This document shows, piece by piece, positions 5,267 through 12,930 of a stretch of 13,573 nucleotides of DNA. How positions within the stretch are numbered: the stretch's first letter is position 1; the number at the start of each line of letters is the position of its first letter. The stretch covers positions 1-13,573 of the forward strand of contig CALAFO010000038.1 in NCBI GenBank assembly GCA_937892545.1, given 5' to 3'. The position numbers and the translations under genes were made by a program. The notes under the pieces were generated by a model. The model saw nothing but the letters and a program-made list of their open reading frames with translations, was not told the origin of the DNA and did no database searches. The DNA is from Scatosoma sp002474405 (GTDB taxonomy: Bacteria; Bacillota; Clostridia; Christensenellales; Borkfalkiaceae).

Positions 5267-6608
5267 CTTCGTCCGCTCCTTTCAAAGCTTCTCCTTTGCC
5301 GTCCTGCGGCAATACCATCTGTATTTCGAATCCGCCGTCCTCGTCGGAAGAAAACGCCGCGCGCCCGCCGAACCGTTCCGCCCGTTCGCACATGCCCGTC
5401 AGTCCGAACCCCGTTTTAAACGGCTGCTTCGCCCCCGAACCGTTATCCGAAAGCAAAAATCTGATTTCTCCGTCCTCCGCTTTCAGCTCGAAATAAAACG
5501 CCGTGGCGCCCCCGTGCCGCAGTCCGTTCGAAATCCCCTCTTTCAGAGAATTGCACAAAAACCGATACTTCGCGGGCGATACGTCCGCCTCGTCTATGTC
5601 CGAACGGATAATCACTCCCGTGCCGTCCGAAGATTCGTGCACAATCGATAACAGCGCCTCTTTCAGCGTTGAATTTTCTTTCGCGCCCGAAAGCAGATGC
5701 ACGCTTTCCCGCAGTTCTTCCAGCGCGTGCTTCGCCTGCAGGTTCGCCGCCACAATGCTCCGTTTTGCCGCCGCCGTATCCTTTTCAATCGTCAGCTTCG
5801 CCGCTTCCGTCTGCATAATCACCGTGGTGATCGAATGTCCCGCCGTATCGTGAATGTCTTTCGCTATCCGCTGCCGTTCTTCCAGAGCGGTAACTTCCGC
5901 CAGATTTTCGTACGCTTTTTCCAGCCGCTCGTTGCTTTCGTCCAGTCGTCTGAGCGTTTCCGAAAGCCGCGCGGACTGCCTGTAAAACCGCACCCCGAAC
6001 GTAACGGCAATGAAATGCACGATTAAAATCACCAGATCGTTGAACGATTGCGCCAACAGCCACGCCCCCGTGCCGTCGCCGCGAATCAGCCCCGACGCCC
6101 AGAACGTAGCCACATACACCACCAGCGAAACGAGGCACCCCAGAATCGAAGCCGCCATTTTTTCGGCGCTCAGATAATAATCGGTAAGAATAATCATATA
6201 CAGCGTGGATAAAAACCGACTGCCCGTTACCGCGGTAAGCATAAACGCGGCAAGAAATTCGGGCACGTAGCACCACAGTTTCGCCTTAAAAGTTTTCAAA
6301 CCGCAAAGCCGCACGATTTCCGCCGTCGTCAGCACCAGCACCGCCGCGCTCACCAGCACAAGCCCCGCATACTGATTGTTCCGTTTCGCATAGGCGATTT
6401 GCGGAATCAGAATAAACGATTCTATCACCAGCATGAACACAAACAAAAGAATTTTCGCCAGAGCGAAATACGTGTTCGCGTTGCGCCAGTCCACGGAATC
6501 CAGCAGCTGCCGTACGGCGCTTTTTTCCTTCTTTTCCTCCGCCGCTCCGCCCTGCGTCTGCGTTTCCGCCGCGGCGGCTTTTTCTCCGTTTTTCGTCTTT
6601 TTGTTCAA
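5253..6608 (-). CDS. Membrane sensor histidine kinase (HisKA_3 type)
   Basis: The 451-aa kinase should autophosphorylate and pass phosphate to the adjacent regulator. A polar, Ala/Glu/Lys-rich N-terminus (1-44) precedes about five or six membrane helices (roughly 47-69, 80-99, 113-148, 151-172, 186-206) with hardly any extracellular loop, so sensing is probably within the membrane. A coiled coil (210-240) leads into the HisKA_3 dimerisation domain, ERQRIAKDIHDTAGH (244-258), with H253 as phosphoacceptor. The ATPase domain has the N box EGISNGLRHG (357-366), DNGSG (388-392) and GFGLTGM (400-406). The layout resembles DesK/LiaS-type kinases. The start is a TTG at 6608, chosen because GGAGG lies nine bases upstream and no in-frame ATG or GTG occurs nearby. 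The signal is unknown. Confidence 0.93.
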   Translation of the reverse strand: MNKKTKNGEKAAAAETQTQGGAAEEKKEKSAVRQLLDSVDWRNANTYFALAKILLFVFMLVIESFILIPQIAYAKRNNQYAGLVLVSAAVLVLTTAEIVRLCGLKTFKAKLWCYVPEFLAAFMLTAVTGSRFLSTLYMIILTDYYLSAEKMAASILGCLVSLVVYVATFWASGLIRGDGTGAWLLAQSFNDLVILIVHFIAVTFGVRFYRQSARLSETLRRLDESNERLEKAYENLAEVTALEERQRIAKDIHDTAGHSITTVIMQTEAAKLTIEKDTAAAKRSIVAANLQAKHALEELRESVHLLSGAKENSTLKEALLSIVHESSDGTGVIIRSDIDEADVSPAKYRFLCNSLKEGISNGLRHGGATAFYFELKAEDGEIRFLLSDNGSGAKQPFKTGFGLTGMCERAERFGGRAAFSSDEDGGFEIQMVLPQDGKGEALKGADEDGRK

Positions 6609-6659
6609 AATACACCGCCTCCGCGTTTTCCGTTTTTTCTTATCGCCCGAATCAACGTT

Positions 6660-6688
6660 ATTTTATCATATCCGCAAAAAAAAGTCAA
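6660..6688 (-). promoter_or_regulatory. Sigma-A promoter of the kinase operon
   Basis: Read on the - strand, TTGACT (6688-6683) and TAAAAT (6665-6660) are spaced by 17 bases, with a TGA just before the -10 as an extended element. The start should fall near 6653, leaving a leader of about 45 bases before the TTG start of the kinase gene. Confidence 0.75.
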
Positions 6689-6708
6689 CCCCTTCCCGCG
6701 CGATAAAA

Positions 6709-6746
6709 GCGGCTTCCCCGATTTTTCGGAAAAGCCGCCCCGCATT
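6709..6746. terminator. Terminator of the GH3 gene
   Basis: GCGGCTT (6709-6715) pairs with AAGCCGC (6732-6738), with a CCGA/TCGG inner stem around a T-rich loop. On the - strand the tail is TTTTATCG, right after the GH3 stop at 6787. On the + strand CCCCGCATTTTTTATTT follows. It separates the GH3 transcript from the kinase-operon promoter. Confidence 0.65.
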
Positions 6747-6786
6747 TTTTATTTACGCTTTTATCCTACGCCAAGCGCAGATTGCA

Positions 6787-8805
6787 TTACCAACAGATTT
6801 TCGACGTCGTGGAATACTGCGTATCTTCCGGAAGTTCCACGTTTATTTTCCCCTGCAGCGGCAGATTCCGCGAAGAACCGCCCACATACACTTCGAACCA
6901 ACCGTTTTCCAAATGCCATTTATCCAGCGCCGTGCTGTAATAAGCAAAGCTCGAAAAATCCAGCGCCACGCGCACCGTCTTTGTTTCGTGCGGCTGAATC
7001 AGGTCTTTCGAAAACGCTTTCAGTTCCTTATCCGCGCGGTGTACCATCGCCGATACGTCTTTCACGTAAACTTCGGAAACCTCTTTGCCCGCCACGTCGG
7101 AAACGTTGGTAATATCGTACGAAAGTTCGTAATCCGTATCTCCCTTCTTTTCGATTTTCAGATTCGAATATTCGAATTTCGCATACGAAAGCCCGTACCC
7201 GAACGGGAACAACACTTCCTTTTTCTCGTGGTCGTAATAGCGATATCCCACATAAATGCCGTCGTCGTACAAATCCGCCTCGCCGTCGAACGTATCGCCG
7301 CCCTTGTACGTATCTTCCAGCGTCAAAGGGAAGGTTTCCGTCAGTTTGCCGCTGAAATTTTCCTCGCCGCAAAGCAGCGCGGCAAGCGCCTCGTTCACGC
7401 CCTCGCCCGCAAATCCCGCAAACACCACGGCGTCCACCGCGTCTATCCAGCGGCTCATATCCACGGCGCTGCCCGCATATACAATCACCACCGTCTTTTT
7501 CGCACGCGCCGCTACCTTTAAAATGCGGTCCTCCAGCGATTCCGAAAGCCGAATCGAAAAACGGTCCTCGCCCTCGCATTCCGTTTCGTCGCCGTGTCCT
7601 ACGGGCAGAATCGTTACGTCCGCGTCGTACGCCTGCAAAAGCCCGTCGCGCATATCCCGCCCGAACTTCCAGTTGGGTCTGTACGTCATCTCCGCGCCCG
7701 TCTTTTTGCCGATCAGTTCGTGCAGCGGAACTTGCTCAAACGCCGTGCGCACTTTGCCCGAACCGCCGCCGGAAATCGCGGGAGCTTCCGAATACGAACC
7801 GTATACGAAAATTTTCTGCTTTTTGCCGCACTTTCCGTACTCGCCTTTCAAAGGCAGAACGCCGTCCTCGTTCTTCAGAAGCACGATGCCCTCTTTTGCG
7901 ATTTTCACCGCCGTTTCGTGCCGGCTTTCTTCCGTGGAAGTTATCTTTTTCAGCGGCGCCGCGTCCTCGCACTTTTCCGCAAGTTCCAGCACTTTCTCCG
8001 CACGCTCGTCAATCTGCGCTTCCGTCAGCCTGCCGCTCTTCACCGCTTCCGCCAGCTCTTCCGCATACCCCTTCCCGTACGGCATGCACAAATCCAGCGT
8101 CGCCTCCACCGTTCTCACCGAGCTGTGCACCGCGCCCCAGTCGGACATAATCAGCCCGTCGAATCCGAACTGCCCGCGCAGCACGTCTTTCAGAAGCTTC
8201 TTGTTTTCGGAAGCGTACACGCCGTTCACTGGATTGTACGAACACATCACCGTCCAGGGCTTCGCCTCCATCGCCATTTCAAACGGTTTCAGATAAATTT
8301 CATGCAGAGCGCGTTCGTCCACGTCGCTCGACTGGTTGCATCTGTCGTATTCGCGGTTGTTCGCGCAGAAATGCTTCACCGAAGTGCCCACGCCTTTATC
8401 CTGCACGCCTTTCACGTACTGCACGGCAAAGCAGCCGGCAAGATACGGATCCTCGGAAAAATATTCGAAATTTCTGCCGCAAAGAGGCGAACGTTTGATA
8501 TTCACGCCCGGAGCCAAAATCACGTCGGCGCCGCGGTAAATGCACTCGTCCGCAATCGTCGCGCCGTATTCGTACGCCAGCTTTAAATTCCATGTGTTTG
8601 CCAGAACGTGGCAGGTAGGCAGCGCTGTGGCTGTAAACGTTTCGTCCGTGTTTTTCGGGTTGTGCATGCGCAGCCCGGAAGGTCCGTCCGAAACCCACAC
8701 GGCTTTCACTTTCCCGTTCGCGTCGTTCGTCTGCCAGGCGTTCGCGCCGATTAAAAGCGAGCATTTCTCTTCAAGCGTAAGCTTTTTCAAATCGTATTTT
8801 TTCAT
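6787..8805 (-). CDS. Glycoside hydrolase family 3, beta-glucosidase-like
   Basis: A 672-aa retaining glycosidase that should cut terminal beta-linked sugars from oligosaccharides. No signal peptide or membrane helix is present, so it probably acts in the cytoplasm on imported sugars. The N-terminal barrel has SDGPSG (39-44), RNFEYFSEDP (111-120), the KHF motif (144-146) and the nucleophile D222 in MSDWG. The second domain carries ETECEGEDR (407-415), which holds the expected acid/base glutamate. PFGYGLSYAKFEYSN (534-548) leads to a C-terminal fibronectin III-like domain (about 555-655). Order and length fit cytoplasmic GH3 enzymes without a PA14 insert. GGAG lies six bases before the ATG. The exact sugar cannot be told: beta-glucosidase, beta-xylosidase and N-acetylglucosaminidase all occur in GH3, though the motifs favour beta-glucosidase. 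It is divergent from the broken AraC gene, its probable regulator. Confidence 0.93.
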   Translation of the reverse strand: MKKYDLKKLTLEEKCSLLIGANAWQTNDANGKVKAVWVSDGPSGLRMHNPKNTDETFTATALPTCHVLANTWNLKLAYEYGATIADECIYRGADVILAPGVNIKRSPLCGRNFEYFSEDPYLAGCFAVQYVKGVQDKGVGTSVKHFCANNREYDRCNQSSDVDERALHEIYLKPFEMAMEAKPWTVMCSYNPVNGVYASENKKLLKDVLRGQFGFDGLIMSDWGAVHSSVRTVEATLDLCMPYGKGYAEELAEAVKSGRLTEAQIDERAEKVLELAEKCEDAAPLKKITSTEESRHETAVKIAKEGIVLLKNEDGVLPLKGEYGKCGKKQKIFVYGSYSEAPAISGGGSGKVRTAFEQVPLHELIGKKTGAEMTYRPNWKFGRDMRDGLLQAYDADVTILPVGHGDETECEGEDRFSIRLSESLEDRILKVAARAKKTVVIVYAGSAVDMSRWIDAVDAVVFAGFAGEGVNEALAALLCGEENFSGKLTETFPLTLEDTYKGGDTFDGEADLYDDGIYVGYRYYDHEKKEVLFPFGYGLSYAKFEYSNLKIEKKGDTDYELSYDITNVSDVAGKEVSEVYVKDVSAMVHRADKELKAFSKDLIQPHETKTVRVALDFSSFAYYSTALDKWHLENGWFEVYVGGSSRNLPLQGKINVELPEDTQYSTTSKICW

Positions 8806-8834
8806 CTTTTTCTCCTATTATTTTTTGTCTTTTC

Positions 8835-8860
8835 GATTTTTAAAAATCAACCTGATTTTT
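8835..8860. promoter_or_regulatory. Nested inverted repeat in the GH3 leader
   Basis: GATTTTTAAAAATC (8835-8848) is a perfect 14-bp palindrome. Its right half, AAAAATCA (8842-8849), also pairs perfectly with TGATTTTT (8853-8860). So three copies of the GATTTTT element lie in 26 bases, between the GH3 promoter and its ribosome site. It could be the AraC operator or an mRNA hairpin; which is not known. Confidence 0.4.
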
Positions 8861-8883
8861 CGTACAAACCGCTTTACGATACC

Positions 8884-8892
8884 ATTATAGCA
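8884..8892 (-). promoter_or_regulatory. Extended -10 promoter of the GH3 gene
   Basis: Read on the - strand, TGCTATAAT is a perfect extended -10. No good -35 lies 16-18 bases upstream, which fits a promoter needing an activator such as the divergent AraC protein. The predicted start is near 8877, giving a leader of about 70 bases. Confidence 0.65.
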
Positions 8893-8923
8893 CACGTTTT
8901 TAAAAATTTCTTCTCAAAAACAG

Positions 8924-8952
8924 TTGAATTTATTCTCATTTTATGATATAAT
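8924..8952 (+). promoter_or_regulatory. Sigma-A promoter of the AraC gene
   Basis: TTGAAT (8924-8929) and TATAAT (8947-8952) are spaced by 17 bases, with TGA before the -10. The start should be near 8959, so the ATG at 8987 is the first usable start; an in-frame TTG at 8924 is part of the -35. Confidence 0.8.
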
Positions 8953-8986
8953 TTCCCCGAAAAATTTTTCAGGAAGAAACGAACCG

Positions 8987-9770
8987 ATGCAGGGCTTTTA
9001 CGAAGAATACCGCGACGACGACGAAAATTTCAGCATTTCGCGCAACAGTCATTACTCTTATCCGCCGCACTTTCACCGCAGCCTCGAAATTTTTATCGTA
9101 AACAAGGGCGAGCACTCCGTGGTGCACAACGGCGTACCGTATGCGGTGCAAAACGGCGATCTGTTTTTCTGTTCCAGCTACGATCTGCACTCCTACGGCG
9201 CTTCCGCCTGCGGCGAACAGGACGACTGCGTTTTAATCGTTCCCGCCCGCTACACCTCTTCGTTCAACGAACGCAACAACGGCTACCGCCCCTCTTCCCC
9301 GCTTCTGCACGACCCCGCGCTCTGCCGCGAGCTTCTGCAAATCGCCGATCAATGGATGGGCAGCGAAAACCCCGCGGGGGTGCGCGGCGCCGCCACCGAA
9401 CTGGCGCTTTCCCTCATCGAAAGCCGCATGCGGATGGTGCCCGATAAAGAAAAGGACGAAACGCAGCTCATCCGTATGCTTCTTTCCTACCTTTCCGAAC
9501 ATTTCCGCGAAGAAATCCCTGCCCTTCCTCGCGCGGAAATTCGGCTACACCGAAGCGCACTTATCGCGCGTGTTCCACCGCTACGCAAACACGGGGCTGC
9601 CCCGCTATCTCAACCGCCTGCGGCTGAACTATGTGGAAAACTGCAAAAAAAACGACCCCGACGCCGACCTCACGCAAGTGATTTTCGACGCGGGATTCAG
9701 AAGCATACCCACCTATTACCGCGCCAAAGCGCAAAACGACGAACCACTCGCCGTACACGGAAAAGCGTAA
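8987..9770 (+). pseudogene. AraC-family regulator with an internal frameshift
   Basis: The first frame (8987 to about 9527) encodes an AraC-type cupin sensor domain, with HFHRSLEIFIVNKGEHSVVH and NGDLFFCSSYDLHSY, then the first helices of the DNA-binding domain, SYLSEHFREEIP. The domain continues in the next frame from 9528: LARKFGYTEAHLSRVFHRYA, then LPRYLNRLRLNY and a second helix-turn-helix with DAGFRSIPTYYRA, ending at 9770. Joined, it would be about 260 aa, normal for the family. In intact relatives the isoleucine of the first helix lies six residues before the alanine of LA; here that spacing fits if two bases were lost near 9521-9527. As written, the first frame runs on into unrelated residues, so the product should lack DNA binding. 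The AGGA element is 12 bases before the ATG. A true mutation and an assembly error cannot be told apart. Its likely target was the divergent GH3 gene. Confidence 0.85.
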
Positions 9771-9789
9771 CGCAGAACGTTCGTTCAAA

Positions 9790-9802
9790 GGGGCTACGCC
9801 CC
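9790..9802. repeat. GGGGC-TAC-GCCCC palindrome at the rluA stop
   Basis: A perfect 5-bp stem with a TAC loop. It contains the last codons and the TAG stop of the leftward pseudouridine synthase gene. Its reverse complement, GGGGCGTAGCCCC, matches the motif at 2-13 in all but the last base. There is no T-run on either side, so it is not a typical terminator. Confidence 0.5.
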
Positions 9803-10645
9803 GTATTCTTCAAACCCGTAACGGGATACAAACGTTTTGCCGTCGGCATACGCCAGCGGCGAATCACCGGAAAAACGCAGCGTGATTCTCTTAGCGATCA
9901 GGCACTGCCGCGTTTTTCCGTATTTTTTATTCAGCGCCTTATCGCCGTATTTCGTATCGCCCAGTACGGGATGCCCCAGAAACGCCGCATGCGCGCGGAT
10001 CTGATGGGTTTTCCCCGTATGCAGAAACACTTCGCACACGGCAATATCCCCCTTTTTCAGAACCGGCAGAAATCCCGTTACTATCTTTTCCGCACCCGCA
10101 AACGGCTTCCCGCTCACGCGCACTTCCGCCCGCGCCGCGTCTTTGGCAAGATACGCCGTCTGCCGCGTTTCGTCCGCCGAAAAACAATTTTTCATCACGG
10201 CGAGATACGTCTTTTCCACGTCGCGTTCCTTAAACGCCCGTTTCAGTTCCTCCGCGCACGCCGCGTTTTTCGCAAAAATCATCAGCCCCCGCGTATTCCT
10301 GTCCAGTCGGTGAATAAAATACACGCCTTGCTCGCCTCTCTCCCGCGCAAGCGTTTCGTACACCGCTTCCGCGTTCACCCCGTCCGCCTTATCCGTTACC
10401 AGAAGATTTTCGTCCTCGTACACCGTATCGAACGCCGTCGTTTCTTCCTGCGCGCGCGTCAGATAATAGCAGACTCTGTCCCCCGCTTTCAGCGCGGTTC
10501 TGCTTCCGCCCGCCGCCACGCGTTCGCCGTTGATTTTTATCTCGCGCGCTTTCAGCAGACGGTCGAAAAAAAACGAAGCCTGCGGATCGTGCGAATCCGT
10601 GAAGTCTTTCAGATTATTTTCTTCCGTTACTACCCATTCTTTCAT
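9794..10645 (-). CDS. RluA-family pseudouridine synthase
   Basis: The enzyme isomerises uridine to pseudouridine in RNA, most likely in 23S rRNA, as RluC and RluD do. The 283-aa product has an S4-like RNA-binding segment at the N-terminus (about 22-62, with LLKAREIKINGERV). The catalytic domain carries HRLDRNTRGLMIFAKN (112-127), in which D115 is the catalytic aspartate. GKTHQIRAH (211-219) and HPVLGDTKYG (225-234) are further family motifs. The uridine position modified cannot be told from sequence. Its ATG overlaps the feoB stop as ATGA (10642-10645), and an AAAAGGAA element lies 12 bases upstream, so it is probably translated by coupling from the feoB message. The link with iron uptake is most likely only shared transcription. 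Confidence 0.93.
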   Translation of the reverse strand: MKEWVVTEENNLKDFTDSHDPQASFFFDRLLKAREIKINGERVAAGGSRTALKAGDRVCYYLTRAQEETTAFDTVYEDENLLVTDKADGVNAEAVYETLARERGEQGVYFIHRLDRNTRGLMIFAKNAACAEELKRAFKERDVEKTYLAVMKNCFSADETRQTAYLAKDAARAEVRVSGKPFAGAEKIVTGFLPVLKKGDIAVCEVFLHTGKTHQIRAHAAFLGHPVLGDTKYGDKALNKKYGKTRQCLIAKRITLRFSGDSPLAYADGKTFVSRYGFEEYGA

Positions 10646-12456
10646 CGTTTCGTCAATTCCTTTTTCCTTTTACGTACAAAACCGACCGCAATGCCCGCCG
10701 TCGCCGCCGAAGCCGTCAGAAGACATAAAATCACCGTCGCCGCCCCGCGCGAAAAAATAAAATACACAAAATAGGCGCATAAAAACGCCCCCGCCGTCTG
10801 CAATAACGCATACTTCCACGCCGTGCGCGCGCCAAGTTCTTTCGAAGCCGCCGCCACCGCCGCGATACACGGCGGCATCAATGCCGCAAACGTAAGATAC
10901 GCCGCGCCCGCCGCCCGCGAAAGTCGTAATCCTTCGGGACACAGCGCCGCCAGCAGCCCCGCAACGTTCTCTTTCGCCGCAAATCCGCCCGCCGCGGCAA
11001 ACGCCGCGCGCCAGTCCGTAACGCCCATCGGGTAAAATAATACCGCCAGTCGCTTCGAAACCCACGCCAGAATACTCTCTTCCGCCGCGCATGCCCCGGA
11101 AAAATTCACCGAAGCCAGCGTATACGCGCACGCCGTGAACGCCAGCACCGTCGTAGATACCTTTATTATAAACCCTTTTAAGCGAAAGAGCAACTTTTTT
11201 AAGATAAAAAGCGGCGACGGAATGTAAAAATCCGCAATTTCCATGATAAAATCTTCTTCTTTCCCGCCGCAGAACGAAGAAACCAGCAGCCCGGCGCCCG
11301 TTCCCAGCACGTACAATGCCGTCGCTCCCAGAAACGAATTTTCCACCAACGAGCTTAAAAGCGTAAGATACACGGGCAATTTCGCGCTGCACGGCACAAA
11401 ATACAAACATCCCGCGGCGCGTTTCTGCGCGTCTTTGTTTTCCAGCGCGGCGCTCGCCGCAATCCCCGCCGCCGTACAGCCGTAGCCTAAAAAAATACAG
11501 AACGCCGCCCTGCCCGAAAGCGAAAGCAATGAAAAAAATCCGTCCGTCTCGTACGCCAGAAACGAAGCGATTCCGCTTTCTTCCAGAAATTCTGAAAACA
11601 GATACAAAATCGCCAGCTGCGGCAAAAACGAAAGCACGCCGCCCACGCCCCGCAATATCCCGCCGCAAATGACGTTTTTCAACACGGAATTTCCGATTTT
11701 CAGCCCCGCCCGCGCCGCCAGAGCGCCAAACGCGCCGTCTATCGTTTGCTTCGCCCATACCCCCGGCGAATGCGCGCCGAACGCCAGATAAAACACGCCC
11801 GCCACGCCCAGAAAAAACACGGGCAGCAGCCACCCGCCCGCGCCGTATAATTTCCCCGTCTTACCTTTGCTTGTTCCGCTTGCCCCGCGCATTTTTGCGG
11901 GAGTATACCCGTCGATCGCCCCGTTTTCCGAAACGTCCGTTTGCTTCCCGAAAACGCCCTCCGCCGCCCGTGCTTTCGTCCGCATTAAAAAATCGGCAAA
12001 GGCTTGTACCGATTTTCTGCTCAGCGCGTCCGCTTCCGCGCACGGCACGCCCAGCGCCGCCGAAATTTTTTTCACGTCCAGCCCGCCGCCGCGGCTGCGC
12101 AGCCTGTCGCCCATCGTTATCGCCAGCACAACTTTGTATCCGCCCGCGCGCAATTCTTTGAAAAGCGGCAAAGAACGCCGCAATGCGCACGCGTTTACCA
12201 CCTGCACAACGATAACTCCTTCGCAACGGGCATTTTCCAACGCCCGCGCGGCTATTTTTTCTTCGTTTTTCCCGCTTTTCAGCGTATATAATCCGGGTAC
12301 GTCGTACACTTTTCCTATTCCCGAAAGCTTGCCGTTCGCGCAGGAAACCGCGGCGGTAACGCCGTGATAGTTCCCCGTGCGATTGTGCCTGCCCGTCAGG
12401 GCGTTGAATAAAGTGGTTTTCCCCACGTTGGGGGTACCCGTCAGCAGAATATCCGT
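10642..12456 (-). CDS. feoB: Divergent ferrous iron transporter FeoB, unusual start codon
   Basis: FeoB imports Fe(II) through the inner membrane, with an N-terminal GTPase domain. Counting from an ACG at 12456, the product is 604 aa. G1 is GTPNVGKTT (7-15), G2 NYHGVTA, G3 DVPG (52-55) and G4 TMGD (114-117), where FeoB normally has NxxD. The helical domain after the GTPase is short, and the membrane part begins near residue 209. The gate regions are recognisable: GYGCTAAGIAASAALEN and FVPCSAKLPVY match the usual GYGCNVPA and MSCSARLPVY, and GGFAAKENV matches GFxAKExV. No ATG, GTG or TTG lies between the in-frame stop at 12550-12552 and a GTG inside the G1 motif. GGGAGG eight bases before the ACG makes it the best start, giving the usual distance to G1; a CTG start further up is the alternative. 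Iron specificity is inferred from feoA next door. Confidence 0.85.
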   Translation of the reverse strand, partial: TDILLTGTPNVGKTTLFNALTGRHNRTGNYHGVTAAVSCANGKLSGIGKVYDVPGLYTLKSGKNEEKIAARALENARCEGVIVVQVVNACALRRSLPLFKELRAGGYKVVLAITMGDRLRSRGGGLDVKKISAALGVPCAEADALSRKSVQAFADFLMRTKARAAEGVFGKQTDVSENGAIDGYTPAKMRGASGTSKGKTGKLYGAGGWLLPVFFLGVAGVFYLAFGAHSPGVWAKQTIDGAFGALAARAGLKIGNSVLKNVICGGILRGVGGVLSFLPQLAILYLFSEFLEESGIASFLAYETDGFFSLLSLSGRAAFCIFLGYGCTAAGIAASAALENKDAQKRAAGCLYFVPCSAKLPVYLTLLSSLVENSFLGATALYVLGTGAGLLVSSFCGGKEEDFIMEIADFYIPSPLFILKKLLFRLKGFIIKVSTTVLAFTACAYTLASVNFSGACAAEESILAWVSKRLAVLFYPMGVTDWRAAFAAAGGFAAKENVAGLLAALCPEGLRLSRAAGAAYLTFAALMPPCIAAVAAASKELGARTAWKYALLQTAGAFLCAYFVYFIFSRGAATVILCLLTASAATAGIAVGFVRKRKKELTKR

Positions 12457-12669
12457 GTGCTTTTCCTCCCGCTCCGTATGCAGACTCTCTTTCTTCGGCT
12501 CGCAAACTTCGGATTTTTCCGTAAAACGCGCCAGCAGATAAAAACGCCGTTACAACAAATCGGCAGTTCCGAAGTTACACGGCGCACTTACGCTTCCGGC
12601 GCGATATTTTTCAAAAACCGCATTGTTTCGCGCCGCCGAAACGAAATCACCGTTCACGGCAAAAAAATT
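12457..12669 (-). other. feoA-feoB gap with an in-phase open stretch
   Basis: The gap is long for a feoA-feoB pair. On the - strand a GTG at 12657 opens 35 codons in the same phase as feoB, ends at TAA (12550-12552), and then the frame stays open into feoB. No ribosome site precedes that GTG. CGGCA (12657-12661) and TGCCG (12676-12680) form a weak hairpin over the end of feoA. No promoter was recognised. It may be a decayed N-terminal part of feoB or only spacer. Confidence 0.35.
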
Positions 12670-12930
12670 TTAATCTGCCGATTCGGCTTGCCCGCTTTCA
12701 CCGCTCAACGCGTTCAGAAAAATTTTTTCCGCCGTTTTGCGCCGCAGTCCCACCCTTCCGTCCTCGGTGGAAATCAGATACGAACGCGAAAAAAAACTGC
12801 GCTTTAAAAGCGTAATTTCTTTCCCGTGCGCCATACCTAAAATTCTGAGCCTTGCCGCCGTCTCTTCGGGCAACCGCAGCGAAACCACCCGCCCGCGCGC
12901 CCCTGTTTTCAATTCGCTCAACGCTATCAT
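12670..12930 (-). CDS. feoA: FeoA-family protein
   Basis: FeoA is a small cytoplasmic SH3-like protein that supports Fe(II) uptake by FeoB. The 86-aa product fits the family: MIALSELKTGARGRVVSL opens the fold, LRILGMAHGKEITLLKR (28-44) corresponds to the conserved LGLxxGxxIxVLxR, and GRVGLRRKTAEKI matches the closing region. The last ~15 residues (ALSGESGQAESAD) are a polar tail. The ATG at 12930 is forced by an in-frame TAA two codons upstream. No Shine-Dalgarno sequence is near, the closest GGAG being over 20 bases away, so translation may be weak or the true 5' part altered. It precedes feoB in the same direction. No clear Fur or DtxR box was found. Confidence 0.85.
   Translation of the reverse strand: MIALSELKTGARGRVVSLRLPEETAARLRILGMAHGKEITLLKRSFFSRSYLISTEDGRVGLRRKTAEKIFLNALSGESGQAESAD

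Noticed and set aside
7256..8296. 346-aa open frame on the + strand
   Set aside because: Antisense shadow of the GH3 gene; it is Ser/Pro-rich with no family motif or ribosome site.
9790..9802. Intrinsic terminator between the AraC and rluA genes
   Set aside because: The stem is only 5 bp and no T-run follows on either strand.
8924..10774. 616-aa protein beginning with the AraC domain
   Set aside because: It starts inside a -35 element and, after the frameshift, reads Arg-rich nonsense antisense to rluA and feoB.
11861..12505. 214-aa frame on the - strand overlapping feoB
   Set aside because: Out-of-frame shadow of the GTPase domain with Arg/Gly-rich content and no motifs.
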